From: Trichomonas vaginalis G3
Lineage: Eukaryota > Parabasalia > Trichomonadida > Trichomonadidae
Length of the DNA stretch: 64,000 nucleotides
Direction of reading: 5' to 3'
Assembly: GCF_026262505.1 (NCBI RefSeq)
Contig: NC_067205.1
Coordinates: forward strand, 4,712,001 to 4,776,000
In this document: positions 28,025-38,480 of the stretch, in pieces
Layout of the letters: each line of letters begins with the position of its first letter
How positions within the stretch are numbered: position 1 is the first letter of the stretch
Translations under genes and position numbers: made by a program
The notes under the pieces: model-generated
Databases searched by the model: none
What the model saw: the letters and a program-made list of their open reading frames with translations, nothing else
What the model was told of the DNA's origin: nothing

Positions 28025-29261
28025 TTACTCAGAAAAATTTTTCTTTGTATATACACCATTCTGTACGTCTAAAAGACTTTTGACATTTGCCAAGAATGTT
28101 CGTTTAGACGCTGTCATATAACCATACTCTTGACAATATTGTTTATATTCATCGTACAATGACCTTTCATCTAAACACTCAAAGTCAGTTTCATCTATGA
28201 ACAGTTCATATACACTCTTGTTTGCTTCTAACAATGTTTGTCTCTCTTCGGTATGTGGAATTTGTCTTGGATTGAACTTTGAAATATCTAATGTCATGAA
28301 ATATGAGAACAAGTGGTTGTAAAAGTCAGATGTCAAAGTTTCTGCTAAGTCGTCAAAATATTCTGTATCTTGCATATGAGAATCTGACGTTCTGACAACT
28401 ACATATCTTCTGTCAGAACTTTCTAACTTCATCGAACAGCATTGTTTGAAACCATGATGAAATTTGCAACATTTTTCACAAACTCTTTGGTCTTTATATT
28501 TTCTTTCAACAACTCCAACTTTGTCTGTTATAAGACTCTTCAAAGCATCCGAGTTCAAAACTTTTGTTGTATCTATACTTTGAAGTTCGTTACATACTAT
28601 AAGTTTCATATTCTCTATTGAAGAGTTAAATTTACCGCAGATGTTTTCTAAGTTTGTCATATTCGGGTTCGAATAACCTTCTAACAGTTTGCATAAGATA
28701 TCTGTAAAGAAAGTGTTCTTACCTGTTCCTTGTTTTCCAATTATAATGAGAGCAGTTTCATTTTTAGCACTTGGATGTTGTAAGATGTTTGCAAACCAAC
28801 ATAAGATATACTCATAGACTCTTTCGTTTCCATTGCATATAATTTCTTTGACATGGTCTAACCAAGCTTCTATAACATTTTCTTTCCATTCTACTTGTTC
28901 ATATTTATATCCAGTGAAGATAGAATAGAAGTTTGGAGAAGGTGTATAAAACTTTATACCACGAACTGAAAAATCTTCTAACTTTGACAAATAAGATATC
29001 CCAAGCATCTAACATCTTCATACCAACTTGTACGACTTTTATTTTCTTAAGTTTCTGTTTACATTCTTGTTCTGAAACTATTGTCGCTTTAGGTTTGTTA
29101 AAGACTACATCCCATTCTTTCATAACATAACATTCTGGGGCAGAGTCGACATAAATGACTAAACGTTTCAAATTCTCGACTGCTTTGTTATAGTCTCTAA
29201 ATGGACACATATTTCTGAAGGCTTGGAAGTCATAAAAATCTGAAACATCTATTCTGTACAT
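28025..29261 (-). pseudogene. SF3/D5-type replication helicase, broken (element B)
   Basis: The main open part (28025-29008) contains WFANILQHPSAKNETALIII followed by GKQGTGKNTFFTDILCKLLEG, the P-loop and flanking pattern of viral superfamily-3 helicases of the D5/DUF5906 kind. Next come LIVCNELQSID (Walker B), VERKYKDQ and a Cys/His-rich insertion (CEKCCKFHHGFKQCC) that could bind zinc. The upstream part encodes a conserved-looking N-terminal region (YDFQAFRNMCPFRDYNKAVE). These enzymes unwind replicating viral DNA. No counterpart is visible in C. About one break. Confidence 0.75.
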
Positions 29262-29283
29262 TTTTATAAAAATAAAAAAAAAT

Positions 29284-30110
29284 ATTTTTTTTATTCTTGA
29301 CTTTGTTGTTGAGCTATTTGTTGTTCTTGAGCTATTTGTTGTTGAAGTTGTTCTTGTAGTACAATACTTTCACCAGTTGCAATCTTCCAATTCGAAACTT
29401 TCTGCCGTCATTGACAAATACAATAGGACATAAAAGTTTTACAGGAACAAAGTTTGCGTCAACTAAGGTTAAGTTTATGTTTGCTAAAGTGTTTTGAGTT
29501 TACTAAAGCTGAAAACTCTGCATTCGAATGAACAATAGGCAACCAGCAGAGAATGTGTTGTTTATACGCATGAGTATCTTTTGGTCATAGTAGTTTCTGT
29601 CGACATTCGAATAAACTTTGAACCTAAGTTTGAAACAATATATAAAATAGGTGTACTTAAAGTCAATGGAACAGACAAACCTTGTATGACACCTTTTCCT
29701 GTTATAGGAAACTGTTGGTAGTAAAACCAGATATAAGTTTTGTATTATAGCTCATATCGTTTATAGTAAACTCAGTCGGACATCCAAACATAATGAAACC
29801 TGCTCTAGTTGCAGCACATGTTACATCCGTCCTTAAAGTATTAAATAAGTCAACAAAACCTGTTGGTGGTATATCTGAGTAAGTATCTTCAAAGGAGTAT
29901 TTTTTACCATTCACAACAACAAAGTCTTCTGGTGTCAAAAGAGCAAAACAGGCTTTAGTCGTCATTGTGTTTAAGGTTAGTTTACAATATCGTCCTTGAG
30001 GACTTTGTAAGTTTGTTGTTATAGAATTATATGACTCAGGGTTTTTAGTCGTAATAGTAAAACCACTATGTCTTTGCCATTTTTACTTAGCAAATAAATT
30101 TTAAATGAAA
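29284..30110 (-). pseudogene. Structural-protein candidate, broken (element B)
   Basis: The best open part (29702-29965) contains DFVVVNGKKYSFEDTYSDIP and FTINDMSYNTKLISGF. These match, in order and spacing, MEIEIDGKKHEIRFHNNVEY and FKITRMSHRVQLLLGAYHM of 44493-45268 in C, so the two are orthologues. A Gln/Asn-rich tail follows. Conservation among the virion genes suggests a third beta-rich capsid component. Broken several times. Confidence 0.5.
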
Positions 30111-30189
30111 TGTTGTGGTCGTCAAATATTTTTATAACGTCTGGGAAACTATATTTTAAGTTCAACGTTTCACCTCCTTTTCATAACGT

Positions 30190-30667
30190 ATATCTTGTCA
30201 ATGACATTATATGAAACACCACAGCAAGCAATGTCGGTCTATTTCTTTGATGTTTATATCGTCTGCCTCTGTCAAAAGTTTCAATAGTTCTTTCAAAACT
30301 TCATGAGGTGCGATGACATTATTGAGTTCACTTTACAGGGTTGTGTTCGACCAAGTTTAACATTATACCTAAAGCTTGACAAATCTTCTCCTGAGTTTTA
30401 AGTTTGTCTTTAAGTTGTTGGTAGTCGTTTCGAATATCTGCAACAGAACTTAAGTCTCTGCTAACTTCAGGATATGTTGGTTGTTCTTTTACAGGAACTA
30501 TTGTTATACATCTTCGTCTTCGTATGGTTTCCCCACTTCAACATCTCTGTCTTTGACATTGACAACAACACTTTGACTGTTTTTTGAGTTGGTGAATTTA
30601 ACTTCACATCTGCCACCGCCATTAAACCTTTTGAAACACTTACGCTTCTATTTTTCGGAAATGACAT
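30190..30667 (-). pseudogene. Unrecognised gene, broken (element B)
   Basis: Starts MSFPKNRSVSVSKGLMAVAD; the rest of the region encodes fragments such as VADIRNDYQQLKDKLKTQEK that suggest a coiled coil. It is divergent from 30686 with 18 bases between the start codons (TTTTACTTAGAATAAAAAG). Broken at least twice. Confidence 0.35.
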
Positions 30668-30685
30668 TTTACTTAGAATAAAAAG

Positions 30686-31105
30686 ATGGACGTATTTGAG
30701 TATCTCTTCGAATTGAAGCAAAACAAAGTTTACACACACAAACAATACAAGTTCATTGACAGAATAGTTCTTTATACAAACAATGGAAAATGTTATAGAA
30801 TAGCAATATTTGCTGAACCAAAATATTTTCATAAAGCAAAGAAAGTTGGTATAACTGAAATGGTGAAAGTTCTTGAAGCAGACAAAAATATAACAACAAA
30901 ACTGACCGATATTTCTAAAGGTAAGTTTATCTTACAATATTATATCAAAACTGGCGTACTGTCAATATTTGACGGAGAGAAGTCAGTTCAAGAACAACTT
31001 ACTGACCTGCTGCCAAAATCTGCTCGATGGAAGCTGTCGTTATACCAATCTGAGGAGCCCCAGCAGGTTTCATCGAACGAATTTTCAAAAGAGCATCTTC
31101 CGTGA
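30686..31105 (+). CDS. Unrecognised 139-aa protein (element B)
   Basis: Begins MDVFEYLFELKQNKVYTHKQ and contains RIAIFAEPKYFHKAKKVGIT and GKFILQYYIKTGVLSIFDGE. No family recognised. Its end overlaps the 3' end of the capsid region on the other strand; the last part may not be the natural C-terminus. Confidence 0.4.
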   Translation: MDVFEYLFELKQNKVYTHKQYKFIDRIVLYTNNGKCYRIAIFAEPKYFHKAKKVGITEMVKVLEADKNITTKLTDISKGKFILQYYIKTGVLSIFDGEKSVQEQLTDLLPKSARWKLSLYQSEEPQQVSSNEFSKEHLP

Positions 31106-33065
31106 AAAGTGCTATTGGTTTTGTAAACTTCTTTGCTTTCAATTCATCTGGACCGTCTCTGTCACCAGTATATTGTATTTGAACTGTACCAACAGTTGAA
31201 ATACACCCATAAAGTCTTCTGAGTCAGCAAATGGAATGCCAAGCCAAAAGTTTGAACGGTCTCCATTTGTATATTGAGTTTTTTGACCTCCTGTATGAGT
31301 CCATACTTTCACATATGGCATAATAGAACTTTGCATTTCAGGGTTAATGGTTGTTGTGAAGTTGTTGTTAAAGTTCATAGCATCTAATGTCAAGTTGTAT
31401 GACCTCATATCCTCAACTGTAGAATATTCTTCTCTTGTATAATATTTGCCATCTATGTTTATATGATATTTAATACTGTTATATACGAAAACGATAAAAA
31501 CAGTTTGACAGAAAAGTGACAACTTTACGTGTCAAAAATATAAAAAGTGATATTTTATTCATCATTATCTTCTTCATAATTTATTTCATATTCTTCGTCT
31601 TACCAACAAAAGATGGGAATGTGAACAATTGCGGGCAATTTTTAGCCATTTTGGCTTGGAACTAGAGCCTGCGAGGTACATGGATAGTATCAGTACCTCA
31701 CAGGCTCTAGTTCTCTATATGGCGCCGAGAAATTTTGGTGAAATGTGGTCGCATTTCACCAAAATTTTTTCGGCGCCATAGGATGAATAAGGAGGGTGAG
31801 AGATATTATTTCATACAATACTACTCTCACCCTCAATTTTAATTACTTAAACTCATTCTATTTTTTTGACATGTAAATGTCACTTTTACTGAGATCTGAC
31901 ACAATGTCAGATCTCTTTTTTTCGTATATAAGAATACCAGGGTTGTAGAAACAAGAATAGTCATTTATAGTTCGTCTGAACAGTACAAACATAGTATCTG
32001 CATGTTTCATTGCAGTTGTTAAGGCAATATCTGTTCTTGCACCTGGGTCAGCACTTTGGTTTCCAACTTCACCTGCAAAGTCTTTGACAGATATTTGGTG
32101 TATAGGGAACATAAGTGGAACTGCAATATATTTGGCAGCTAAAGCATTTGAAATATCTGGGTCCAACATATAGACTGCAAGTCTGCTTTCTATTCTCTTG
32201 CATTCAAATTTTTCGCATGTAAACTTAACTGGGTCCCAAGCAGTTCCAGCAGCATTGAAATAATAGTTTACTTCAGTGTTGAGGTTTGAGAAACCAAAGT
32301 CTAAGTCGACTTTGTCTTTGCAAAATTCGGCGAATGACGTTTGATTTGCTCCCTTTACGTCTGTAAGAGTGAATGGGTCTTGTGTTGGTGCAATGACTAA
32401 GTTATTTTTGCTTGGAGTAAGTTCGATAGAAATTTTTCCTGCCCAGTTTGGCAAGTATCTTAAAAACCTGAAGATGAGGAAAGATGACAAAGGAACTCTA
32501 AGTTTCAGTTTTACTTTGGTTACTGCTGCTGCAGTTTGTCCAGAAAGGTTAACATAAACTCCTGGAACGTTAGGGTCAAGTCTTCTTATTTTCTCAATAG
32601 TTGCATACTGGTCTGTTTGTTCTCTAGCTTGTGGTTGTACTGAGTTTCTTAAAGCGAACCATTCATAGTTTGCCCATGTTACTGTTTGAACTAAGTCAGA
32701 GTTAGAATATATCTTATATCCATGAAAACTTCTGGAGCATATTGGTATCCGACATAGAAAAATTCCATTGCAACCTTTCTTGTCAGACAACTTGGCAGAA
32801 GGTTTTATTTCAATGTCTTGTTCCACGTATAAGAATGAGTTGTCAATAGAAATAATATGAAACCTGTCGCAAGCAATATCTACTGTTGTTGAAGAACCTT
32901 CACCAAACTCACCTACGTTTCCATAAGAAACAGCAGTTGTATATTCGTAAGTTCCAGGAACTATTTCTGACCTTCTAATGGCATTGTCGCATTCGTTATA
33001 CCATTCGGAAACATTTCCATTCATGGCATCCAAAACTGTGGCGTTATATTCTGAGCGGCGTACAT
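30999..33065 (-). pseudogene. Major capsid protein, broken (element B)
   Basis: The 5' part (31858-33065) encodes IEKIRRLDPNVPGVY, VKLKLRVPLSSFLIFRFLRY and LPNWAGKISIELTPSKN. This aligns well with FKLRLRIPVRRFLPLEAIRF and IPAFAGNIQLKVKFS of the intact capsid protein of C (58534-60072). A second region (about 30999-31530) corresponds to the C-terminal third of that protein. A cluster of hairpins (31517-31915) lies between them. Polinton capsid proteins are double jelly-roll proteins forming the icosahedral shell; that fold is inferred from gene context and the homologue. Broken several times. Confidence 0.75.
31517..31915. repeat. Cluster of five or six consecutive long hairpins inside the capsid gene of B
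   Basis: In order: TGACA...TGTCA (31517-31534, weak); arms of 21 bases with one mismatch, GAACTAGAGCCTG type (31659-31679 and 31693-31713); arms of 28-29 bases starting TATGGCGCCGA (31718-31745 and 31752-31780); arms GAGGGTGAGAG (31792-31802 and 31824-31834); TGACAT-GTAA-ATGTCA (31867-31882); arms GAGATCTGACA (31891-31901 and 31905-31915). Loops are 3-21 bases. The stems do not share a sequence. The cluster is absent from the capsid gene of C and looks inserted. Confidence 0.85.
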
Positions 33066-33097
33066 TTCATATGGGTAAAAATATAGAATAGTTGGAT

Positions 33098-36000
33098 TTA
33101 TATGTCATAATAGAACCCACTCGGACCAAGCTTTACTTTCTTCCTGACTGAGTTTTTAACTCTTCTTTTTCCTTCATTGCCACTACTTTCACTAGATGAA
33201 GTTACTTCTTCACTACTTTCACTTTGTTTCTACTCTTCTCTTCTTCTTTGGTGTCGCTTTTGGTAACTTGCCCTCTGCTTCAAGTTGTTGCATCTTTGCC
33301 TCATGTTCACCTAGTATGTTGTAAATTTCCCATGTCCTTTTTGCCTTTGGGCTCTGGTCGCCCATCTCAGGTAACCAATATCCTAGAAAGATTTTGTCAT
33401 AGTTTGTATTTGAGTCTTCGCGTATTGTTTGCATGACTCTTTCCTGAGTTTCCGGTTCAAGCTCTTCAAACAGAGCTTGTCCATATGGAATATGCTCGTT
33501 TCCAAATATATGTTTTTGTAGCCATTCTGGTTTTCTTTCCATGTTACCAATTATATCTTTTGTGAATGGGAAAGCTTTTACCCAACGTTTCAGTCTTTCG
33601 TCATTTATTTCTGTAGTTGGTTTTATTTTGTCAAGGAACATGTTTTTCAATACTAACATTTCATTTGGTACTGTCCATTTGAGTTTTCTTAAATATTCAT
33701 CCCTTCTCAGTTCATTGTCTGCAAAGTAAGTTTTTATGACATTTTGTAAACTTTCGTTTGCAAGGTCATGTACAATAGGTTCTCTTCCTTCTCTCTCCCT
33801 AACTTTCTTTCTAAACTCTTCACCAAATATACCATCTTTATGGTTCTGTGTAGTTCTTTGAGATAAATGTTTTAGAACGTCAGGTGTTATATTCCATCAG
33901 CCATGTTCATTTCATACTGGTTCAAAATATCTGCATCTTTCATATCTTTCAATGGCATTAAAGCCGCGCTGAAAATACCAGCTATATCTGGTTCACCATT
34001 CACTTCCATTGCGTCTACAACTTCTTGGAATTGTGGTTGTAAGTTTATGAACCACCTATCCGGATTAGCTTTATGACCCCATCTCATTGTAGTTCCATAG
34101 TCTGCAGAAACAAAAGTAGGTTTGTTTCCATCTTGGTTAGGTTCTGAATGAACTTTAAACAATGTTTCATTTCTATATGTTTTGTTGAAATTTAACCTTT
34201 TATTTTCACCGAGTTCAGCCAAAGATTGAACGTTATATGCTCGTAAGTAAAAAGGATTGTTGTATTTGCGTACATTTTCTTTCAGTACTTCCATTCTATG
34301 CTGAATATTTTCATCTGATGTTGGAGTCTTTTGTATGTCGGCAAACATTTTTCGATATTCTTCTACTATGTCAGCCGAATTTTTCTTAGACTCTTGGAAA
34401 GATTCCATATTCACCTCATACTCTTGTTGAGGGTCAAGATTTTTCGGCTGTTCCAAATCTTCATCTAGTTCTGTGAGGTTAGTTTCCAAAGGAGGGACTT
34501 GTTCGTTTCCTTCAGGCTCTTCTAGCTGTTGTTGCTGAACTATTTCTTCCATGTCTGGTTGTATCTGAACTTCTTCCTGTGGAGTTTCTTGTACCTCATC
34601 TGCTGGCATTTCATATATTCCGAGACCGTTTTTAACAAATTCCCTATCTAAGTCATCCGGACTCATAACCCTTTCTTCTTTCGTTCCGTCTCTATTTTTT
34701 ACGCGTTTCATGAAGAGAGTTGAATCATTATTTAGCTCTGACACCAAATATCTCGGAGTAAATTCATCCATGTCATTTGGATGATATGCTATTAAATCAT
34801 ATCCCTTAGCGAGCTTGTATTTTCCAGGTTTGAGATTATATCCCATTTGGTGCTGAACCATAAAGCTAAATAGGTTCGGGTCAGTATTTCCATCCTTGAA
34901 CTTTCTAATAGCTTCTTTATATCTGTCACTAAAGTCAAGAGTATCTGGGTAACCATACTCTTCCTTAAGCATTTTTAAGAAATCTTGGTTTCCTTGTTCT
35001 CTACTTCTTTTATGTCCTTGCTCTGTTTGTTGTTGTTGTTGTGCTGGATTTTGAACTGTTGGTTGTTGTGTTGGTTGTTGTGTTGGTTGTTGTGTTGGTT
35101 GTTGTGCTGGTTGTTGTTGTTGTGCTGGATTTTAAACTGTTGGTTGTTGTTGTGCTGGATTTTGAACTGTTGGTTGTTGTGTTGGTTTTGGTGCATGCCT
35201 ATGTCTGTGTCCATGTGACGATGTAAATGTTTTAGGTAGTCCTGGTGCAGGTGCTTCTCTTGGAGGGTTTGGTGGTATATAAGTTCCACTAGCTAGTATA
35301 TAAGTTCCACCAGCTGGTATATAAGTTCCACCAGCTGGCACATATGTTCCATCTGCAGCATAATGTCCTACCTGACTTTTCGTTTTTAAGAAAGCATTTA
35401 CTAGGTCTGTTTTGGTCTGTTGTAACTCTTTTTCTTGACTTTTCACAACAGTTGCTCTAACGGCGTCATAGGCACTTTGAACTGCCTGTCTCGTTGCTGC
35501 ATCTGTTATTTTCGTCATATTTTGTGCTACTTCTTTTAACTCTTTGTCGAAACCTTCAGACTTCAGTTTCTTTCCAGATGAGAAGTCGTTCACTAGTTTC
35601 ACCTTACTATGAAGAGCTTCGAAGGCGTTCTTAAAGTCAGCATTCGTTAAAGCTTCATTTGAACTGTCTTCATCCGCTTGTATTTTTGTCCTTATTGACC
35701 CTATAAGTTGGGCTGCTTTAGCGTTGGCTTGGGCATCTAACCAGTCATTGTTAGCTTTTATATATTCTGCGCTTTTCATTGCCTTTTGCATGGCTGCGTC
35801 GTTATTTTTACTTTCTTGTGCTAAGTTTTCATACTGTACGGTTTGGTTTTGCAACTGTAAAAGTTTTTCTGCCTTTACATTTGCTTCAACTTCTTTTTTA
35901 TACTCATCGCTATCCATATATGTCTTCAGGGCTTTTTGTTTTATCTCTTCATCTTTCAGTACTTTATATTGAGTAGTATGGTTTTTCAAATTTAAAACAT

Positions 36001-36493
36001 CTTGTTCCATTTTTGCTACTTCTGCTGCTTTTTCTGACACTTTTTTCGCATATTCCTCTGTACTTAGTTCTTTCAGTTGTTCTTTTTTCTTCTTTTTCTC
36101 TACGTTTAACTCATTGAGTTTCTTTGTGTGTCTGTCATATTCTAGTTTCTTTTCGTTTTCACCTATTTGTTTCTGTATGTCTATGTTTGACTTTTTGACA
36201 TCTGCTATTTGATTTTTGAGTGAACTCAAATTCATTTGACTTTGAGGGTTATAGGCTGTTCCGTCTGCAGCTCCACCATAGCCTGCCATTTTCGCTAAAA
36301 GTGCCGCTCTTAAACCTCCACTCTGTGCACCAATGACTCGGTTTAAAAGCATAGGATTGCTTGACATTTGTTGCAACATAGTGGGGTCATTCAGCATTTG
36401 TTGTTGCAACTGTTGTTGTGGTGTCAGTCTTACTATTGGATGTTTCAATGCTCTCTTCCTCTTACGTATATTCTTACGTAGCTTACGTGGCAT
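33098..36493 (-). pseudogene. Long coiled-coil and Gln/Pro-rich protein, broken (element B)
   Basis: The largest gene region of B. It begins with a very basic segment (MPRKLRKNIRKRKRALKHP) like nuclear-localising or DNA-condensing tails, then a Gln/Met/Leu-rich stretch (QQQLQQQMLNDPTMLQQM). A long charged coiled coil follows, then short repeats of the GTYIPAGGTYI type, a His/Gln/Pro-rich repeat region, and an acidic, aspartate-glutamate-rich second half with RYNNPFYLRAY-like and WGHKANPDRWFINLQPQFQE segments. No relative is recognised in C. The size and the DNA-binding-like start would suit an internal core or tegument-like protein. About two or three breaks. Confidence 0.5.
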
Positions 36494-36534
36494 TTTAAGT
36501 GAAGTTAAAAAGCGGTTTTATACTAAACATCTTC

Positions 36535-36574
36535 GGGGCTAGAGGGCGCAACGCGCATGGAAGCCCCACTACCT
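36535..36574 (-). repeat. Terminal inverted repeat of element B, right
   Basis: Inverse of 10893-10932 with one mismatch, ending CCCCACTACCT. An A/T-rich host flank follows directly. Confidence 0.85.
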
Positions 36575-37011
36575 TTTTTTTAAATTCCTTTCCAATATGT
36601 TGAATCAAATCGATTTTATAAATAAAATTTGAACCTTAAACTTGATTATTATAAAAGTGACCTTTATTTACTTTCAATAACTTAATCCCAAGGTAAGAAG
36701 CTAATCCAATCATATAAAAATGTTATAATTAACCACATGTTTATTCATTTATGATATCATTATGCTTCAAAATCTATAATTATAAAATTCAAATTATCAA
36801 TTATCAAAAAATCTTTATTTGTCATATATCAAATAGAAAAGTTAACATATATCATCTTTCAAACTATAATATAGTTAAATTCGAAAATTTCGAAATCAGA
36901 TATTATTTAAATTTCTTACATGGTGGATGTATAAACAATCTAATGGTATATTTTACTCCTCATTATCCACTCGTTCTAACTATATACAATAATCATGTGG
37001 AACTAGAGCCT
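36575..37011. other. Host A/T-rich flank
   Basis: Non-coding. The open stretch at 36751-37014 is a product of A/T composition and has no protein-like character. Nothing else seen. Confidence 0.5.
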
Positions 37012-37394
37012 TAAGAAATTGGAAAAAGAATATTCAAATTTAAGAAAAGAAAATCGCCAAATAATCGAATACAGACAACAAATTGAAATTGAATGAGAAG
37101 TTTATACTCATTATTCAGATTCTCTTCATGAAACTCAAAATTTACTTGAAAGTGAACGTCAAATCAATGAAAATTAATGAAAATCTGAAAGAACGTGTTG
37201 CACAACTCGAACAAATACTTGCAGGAAAAGAATCTATGACAGAAGCAAAAACATCAATGGCAATGAAGTTTCAAGAAGAATATGATCATGTTACAAAGGA
37301 TTATCAGCGAATACTAGATCTCTACAACAAGATGGTTGTTCAATTAAGAGAATCTCGAAACAGGATTAGTGAACTTGAAGCAGAATTTAGATAA
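37012..37394 (+). pseudogene. Host coiled-coil protein fragment
   Basis: Frames in this stretch encode heptad-type sequence: LKKLEKEYSNLRKENRQIIE in the first part, then ENLKERVAQLEQILAGKES and RILDLYNKMVVQLRESRNRI ending AEFR. Two stop codons or frame changes separate the parts (near 37093-37170). It is a remnant of a long coiled-coil host gene of the kind abundant in trichomonads; the family is not recognised. Confidence 0.5.
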
Positions 37395-37439
37395 TTCTAA
37401 GAACAACTCATTTGCTAATGATAATATTTCGAAAAAAAA

Positions 37440-38380
37440 ATACATATGAACCATTCAACTATGATGATTAAATGCGACCTAAAACAAATTCTAAGTATTT
37501 TGATGATTTTAATGAGTTTGGTCAACAATTTGAACAGCCATCAGATATATACCATCAGTGAAACCTTATGCTCCACCTAATTCATATGATCCTCCACAAA
37601 TTCCTATTAAACAAAAACGAGATTTCAATGATAACTTTGTTTAACAACAAAAATCTCCTCCAAATCAAATACTTCAACCAAATAAATCTGCTTTAGTTGA
37701 GAGCATACACCTTGGAATTTCTATTAAAAAAATCCAAATCAAAATTTTGTTAAAGGAGTATTTGTTTCTCAGATAAATAGTGTTTACGAATCATATGTTC
37801 TAGTTTTTCAGTTCATTTCAGAAAAAATTATTCAAATTACAGTTATTAGAGTTGTTTCATCTCATCAAGCTTTCGAAAGTGAAACAGTTGGAATTGGAAC
37901 ATATTTTCACACAGATCTTACTGATCCAAAACCTGTAGAAGCGAAGTTAAGATTTGGACCAGATTTAATTCCTTCTGCAGAATTTGATTTGATAGCAGAT
38001 TATACTCCATGTCGTATTGTTATTAAACCAGGTGATAACAGTTTGCTTCATTAGGAATACAATCAACGGAAATCATCAAAATGTTTAATATATATATTTC
38101 AATTCCTCATTAAGAAAACAAAACATTATATTTGACCTAAAACATATACTAAACATTTTGATGATTTTAGTAAACCATATAAAGAACCATCAGATATAAA
38201 ATCAGTGAAATTATCTTATACAAATTCCATTTCAATTGCTTCAACCAAAGAAATAGAAAAAATAAGTTTTGTTCGAATTCAATTTCAATTGCTTCAACAA
38301 CAGAAAGCGTTTATATTACAGATATATAGTGATTATGAATCATATATTCTAGTTTTTCTATTAATGTATTGATTTCCAAA
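37440..38380 (+). pseudogene. Host gene remnant with internal duplication
   Basis: Frames show protein-like pieces interrupted by several stops. One is KGVFVSQINSVYESYVLVFQ, extending through IQITVIRVVSSHQAFESETV and GIGTYFHTDLTDPKPVEAKL. KTNSKYFDDFNEFGQQFEQP recurs later in altered form (KTYTKHFDDFSKPYKEPSDI at about 38135-38195). Codon use is host-like. The family is unknown. It directly follows the coiled-coil remnant and may be part of the same ancestral gene. Confidence 0.4.
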
Positions 38381-38480
38381 AGAAATTAAAAAATAGAGTT
38401 TCTAAAATGTTGAAAAAGAGAAAGGGAAAAAATAAAAAAAATAAAAAAATAAAAAAAATTAAAAAAAAATAAAAATAAAA

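Larger units (their letters stand above)
10893..36574 (+). mobile_element. Maverick/Polinton-type element B, 25.7 kb, heavily broken
   Basis: Both ends carry the same 40-base inverted repeat (10893-10932 and 36535-36574), starting AGGTAGTGGGGCTTCC and containing a GGCGCGTTGCGCC hairpin; the AG start and CT end fit Polintons. Inside are the Polinton hallmarks: rve integrase, protein-primed polymerase, packaging ATPase and major capsid protein, plus minor-capsid candidates, a phage-fibre-like protein, a methyltransferase and an SF3-type helicase. The short terminal repeat differs from the 660-base repeat of C, so B is a different family. It is a decayed fossil with at least twenty breaks, including a block of foreign-looking DNA at about 22.5-23.9 kb and a hairpin cluster inside the capsid gene. 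It is older than C. No clear target duplication is seen at its A/T-rich flanks. Confidence 0.85.

Noticed and set aside
31659-31834. tRNA or other known structured RNA in the hairpin cluster
   Set aside because: The stems are separate long hairpins, not a cloverleaf, and no tRNA signature sequence is present.
34975-35289. His/Gln/Asn-rich frame on the minus strand and Leu/Cys/Trp-rich frames on the plus strand
   Set aside because: These are shadows of the Gln/Pro/Thr repeat codons of the long coiled-coil gene.
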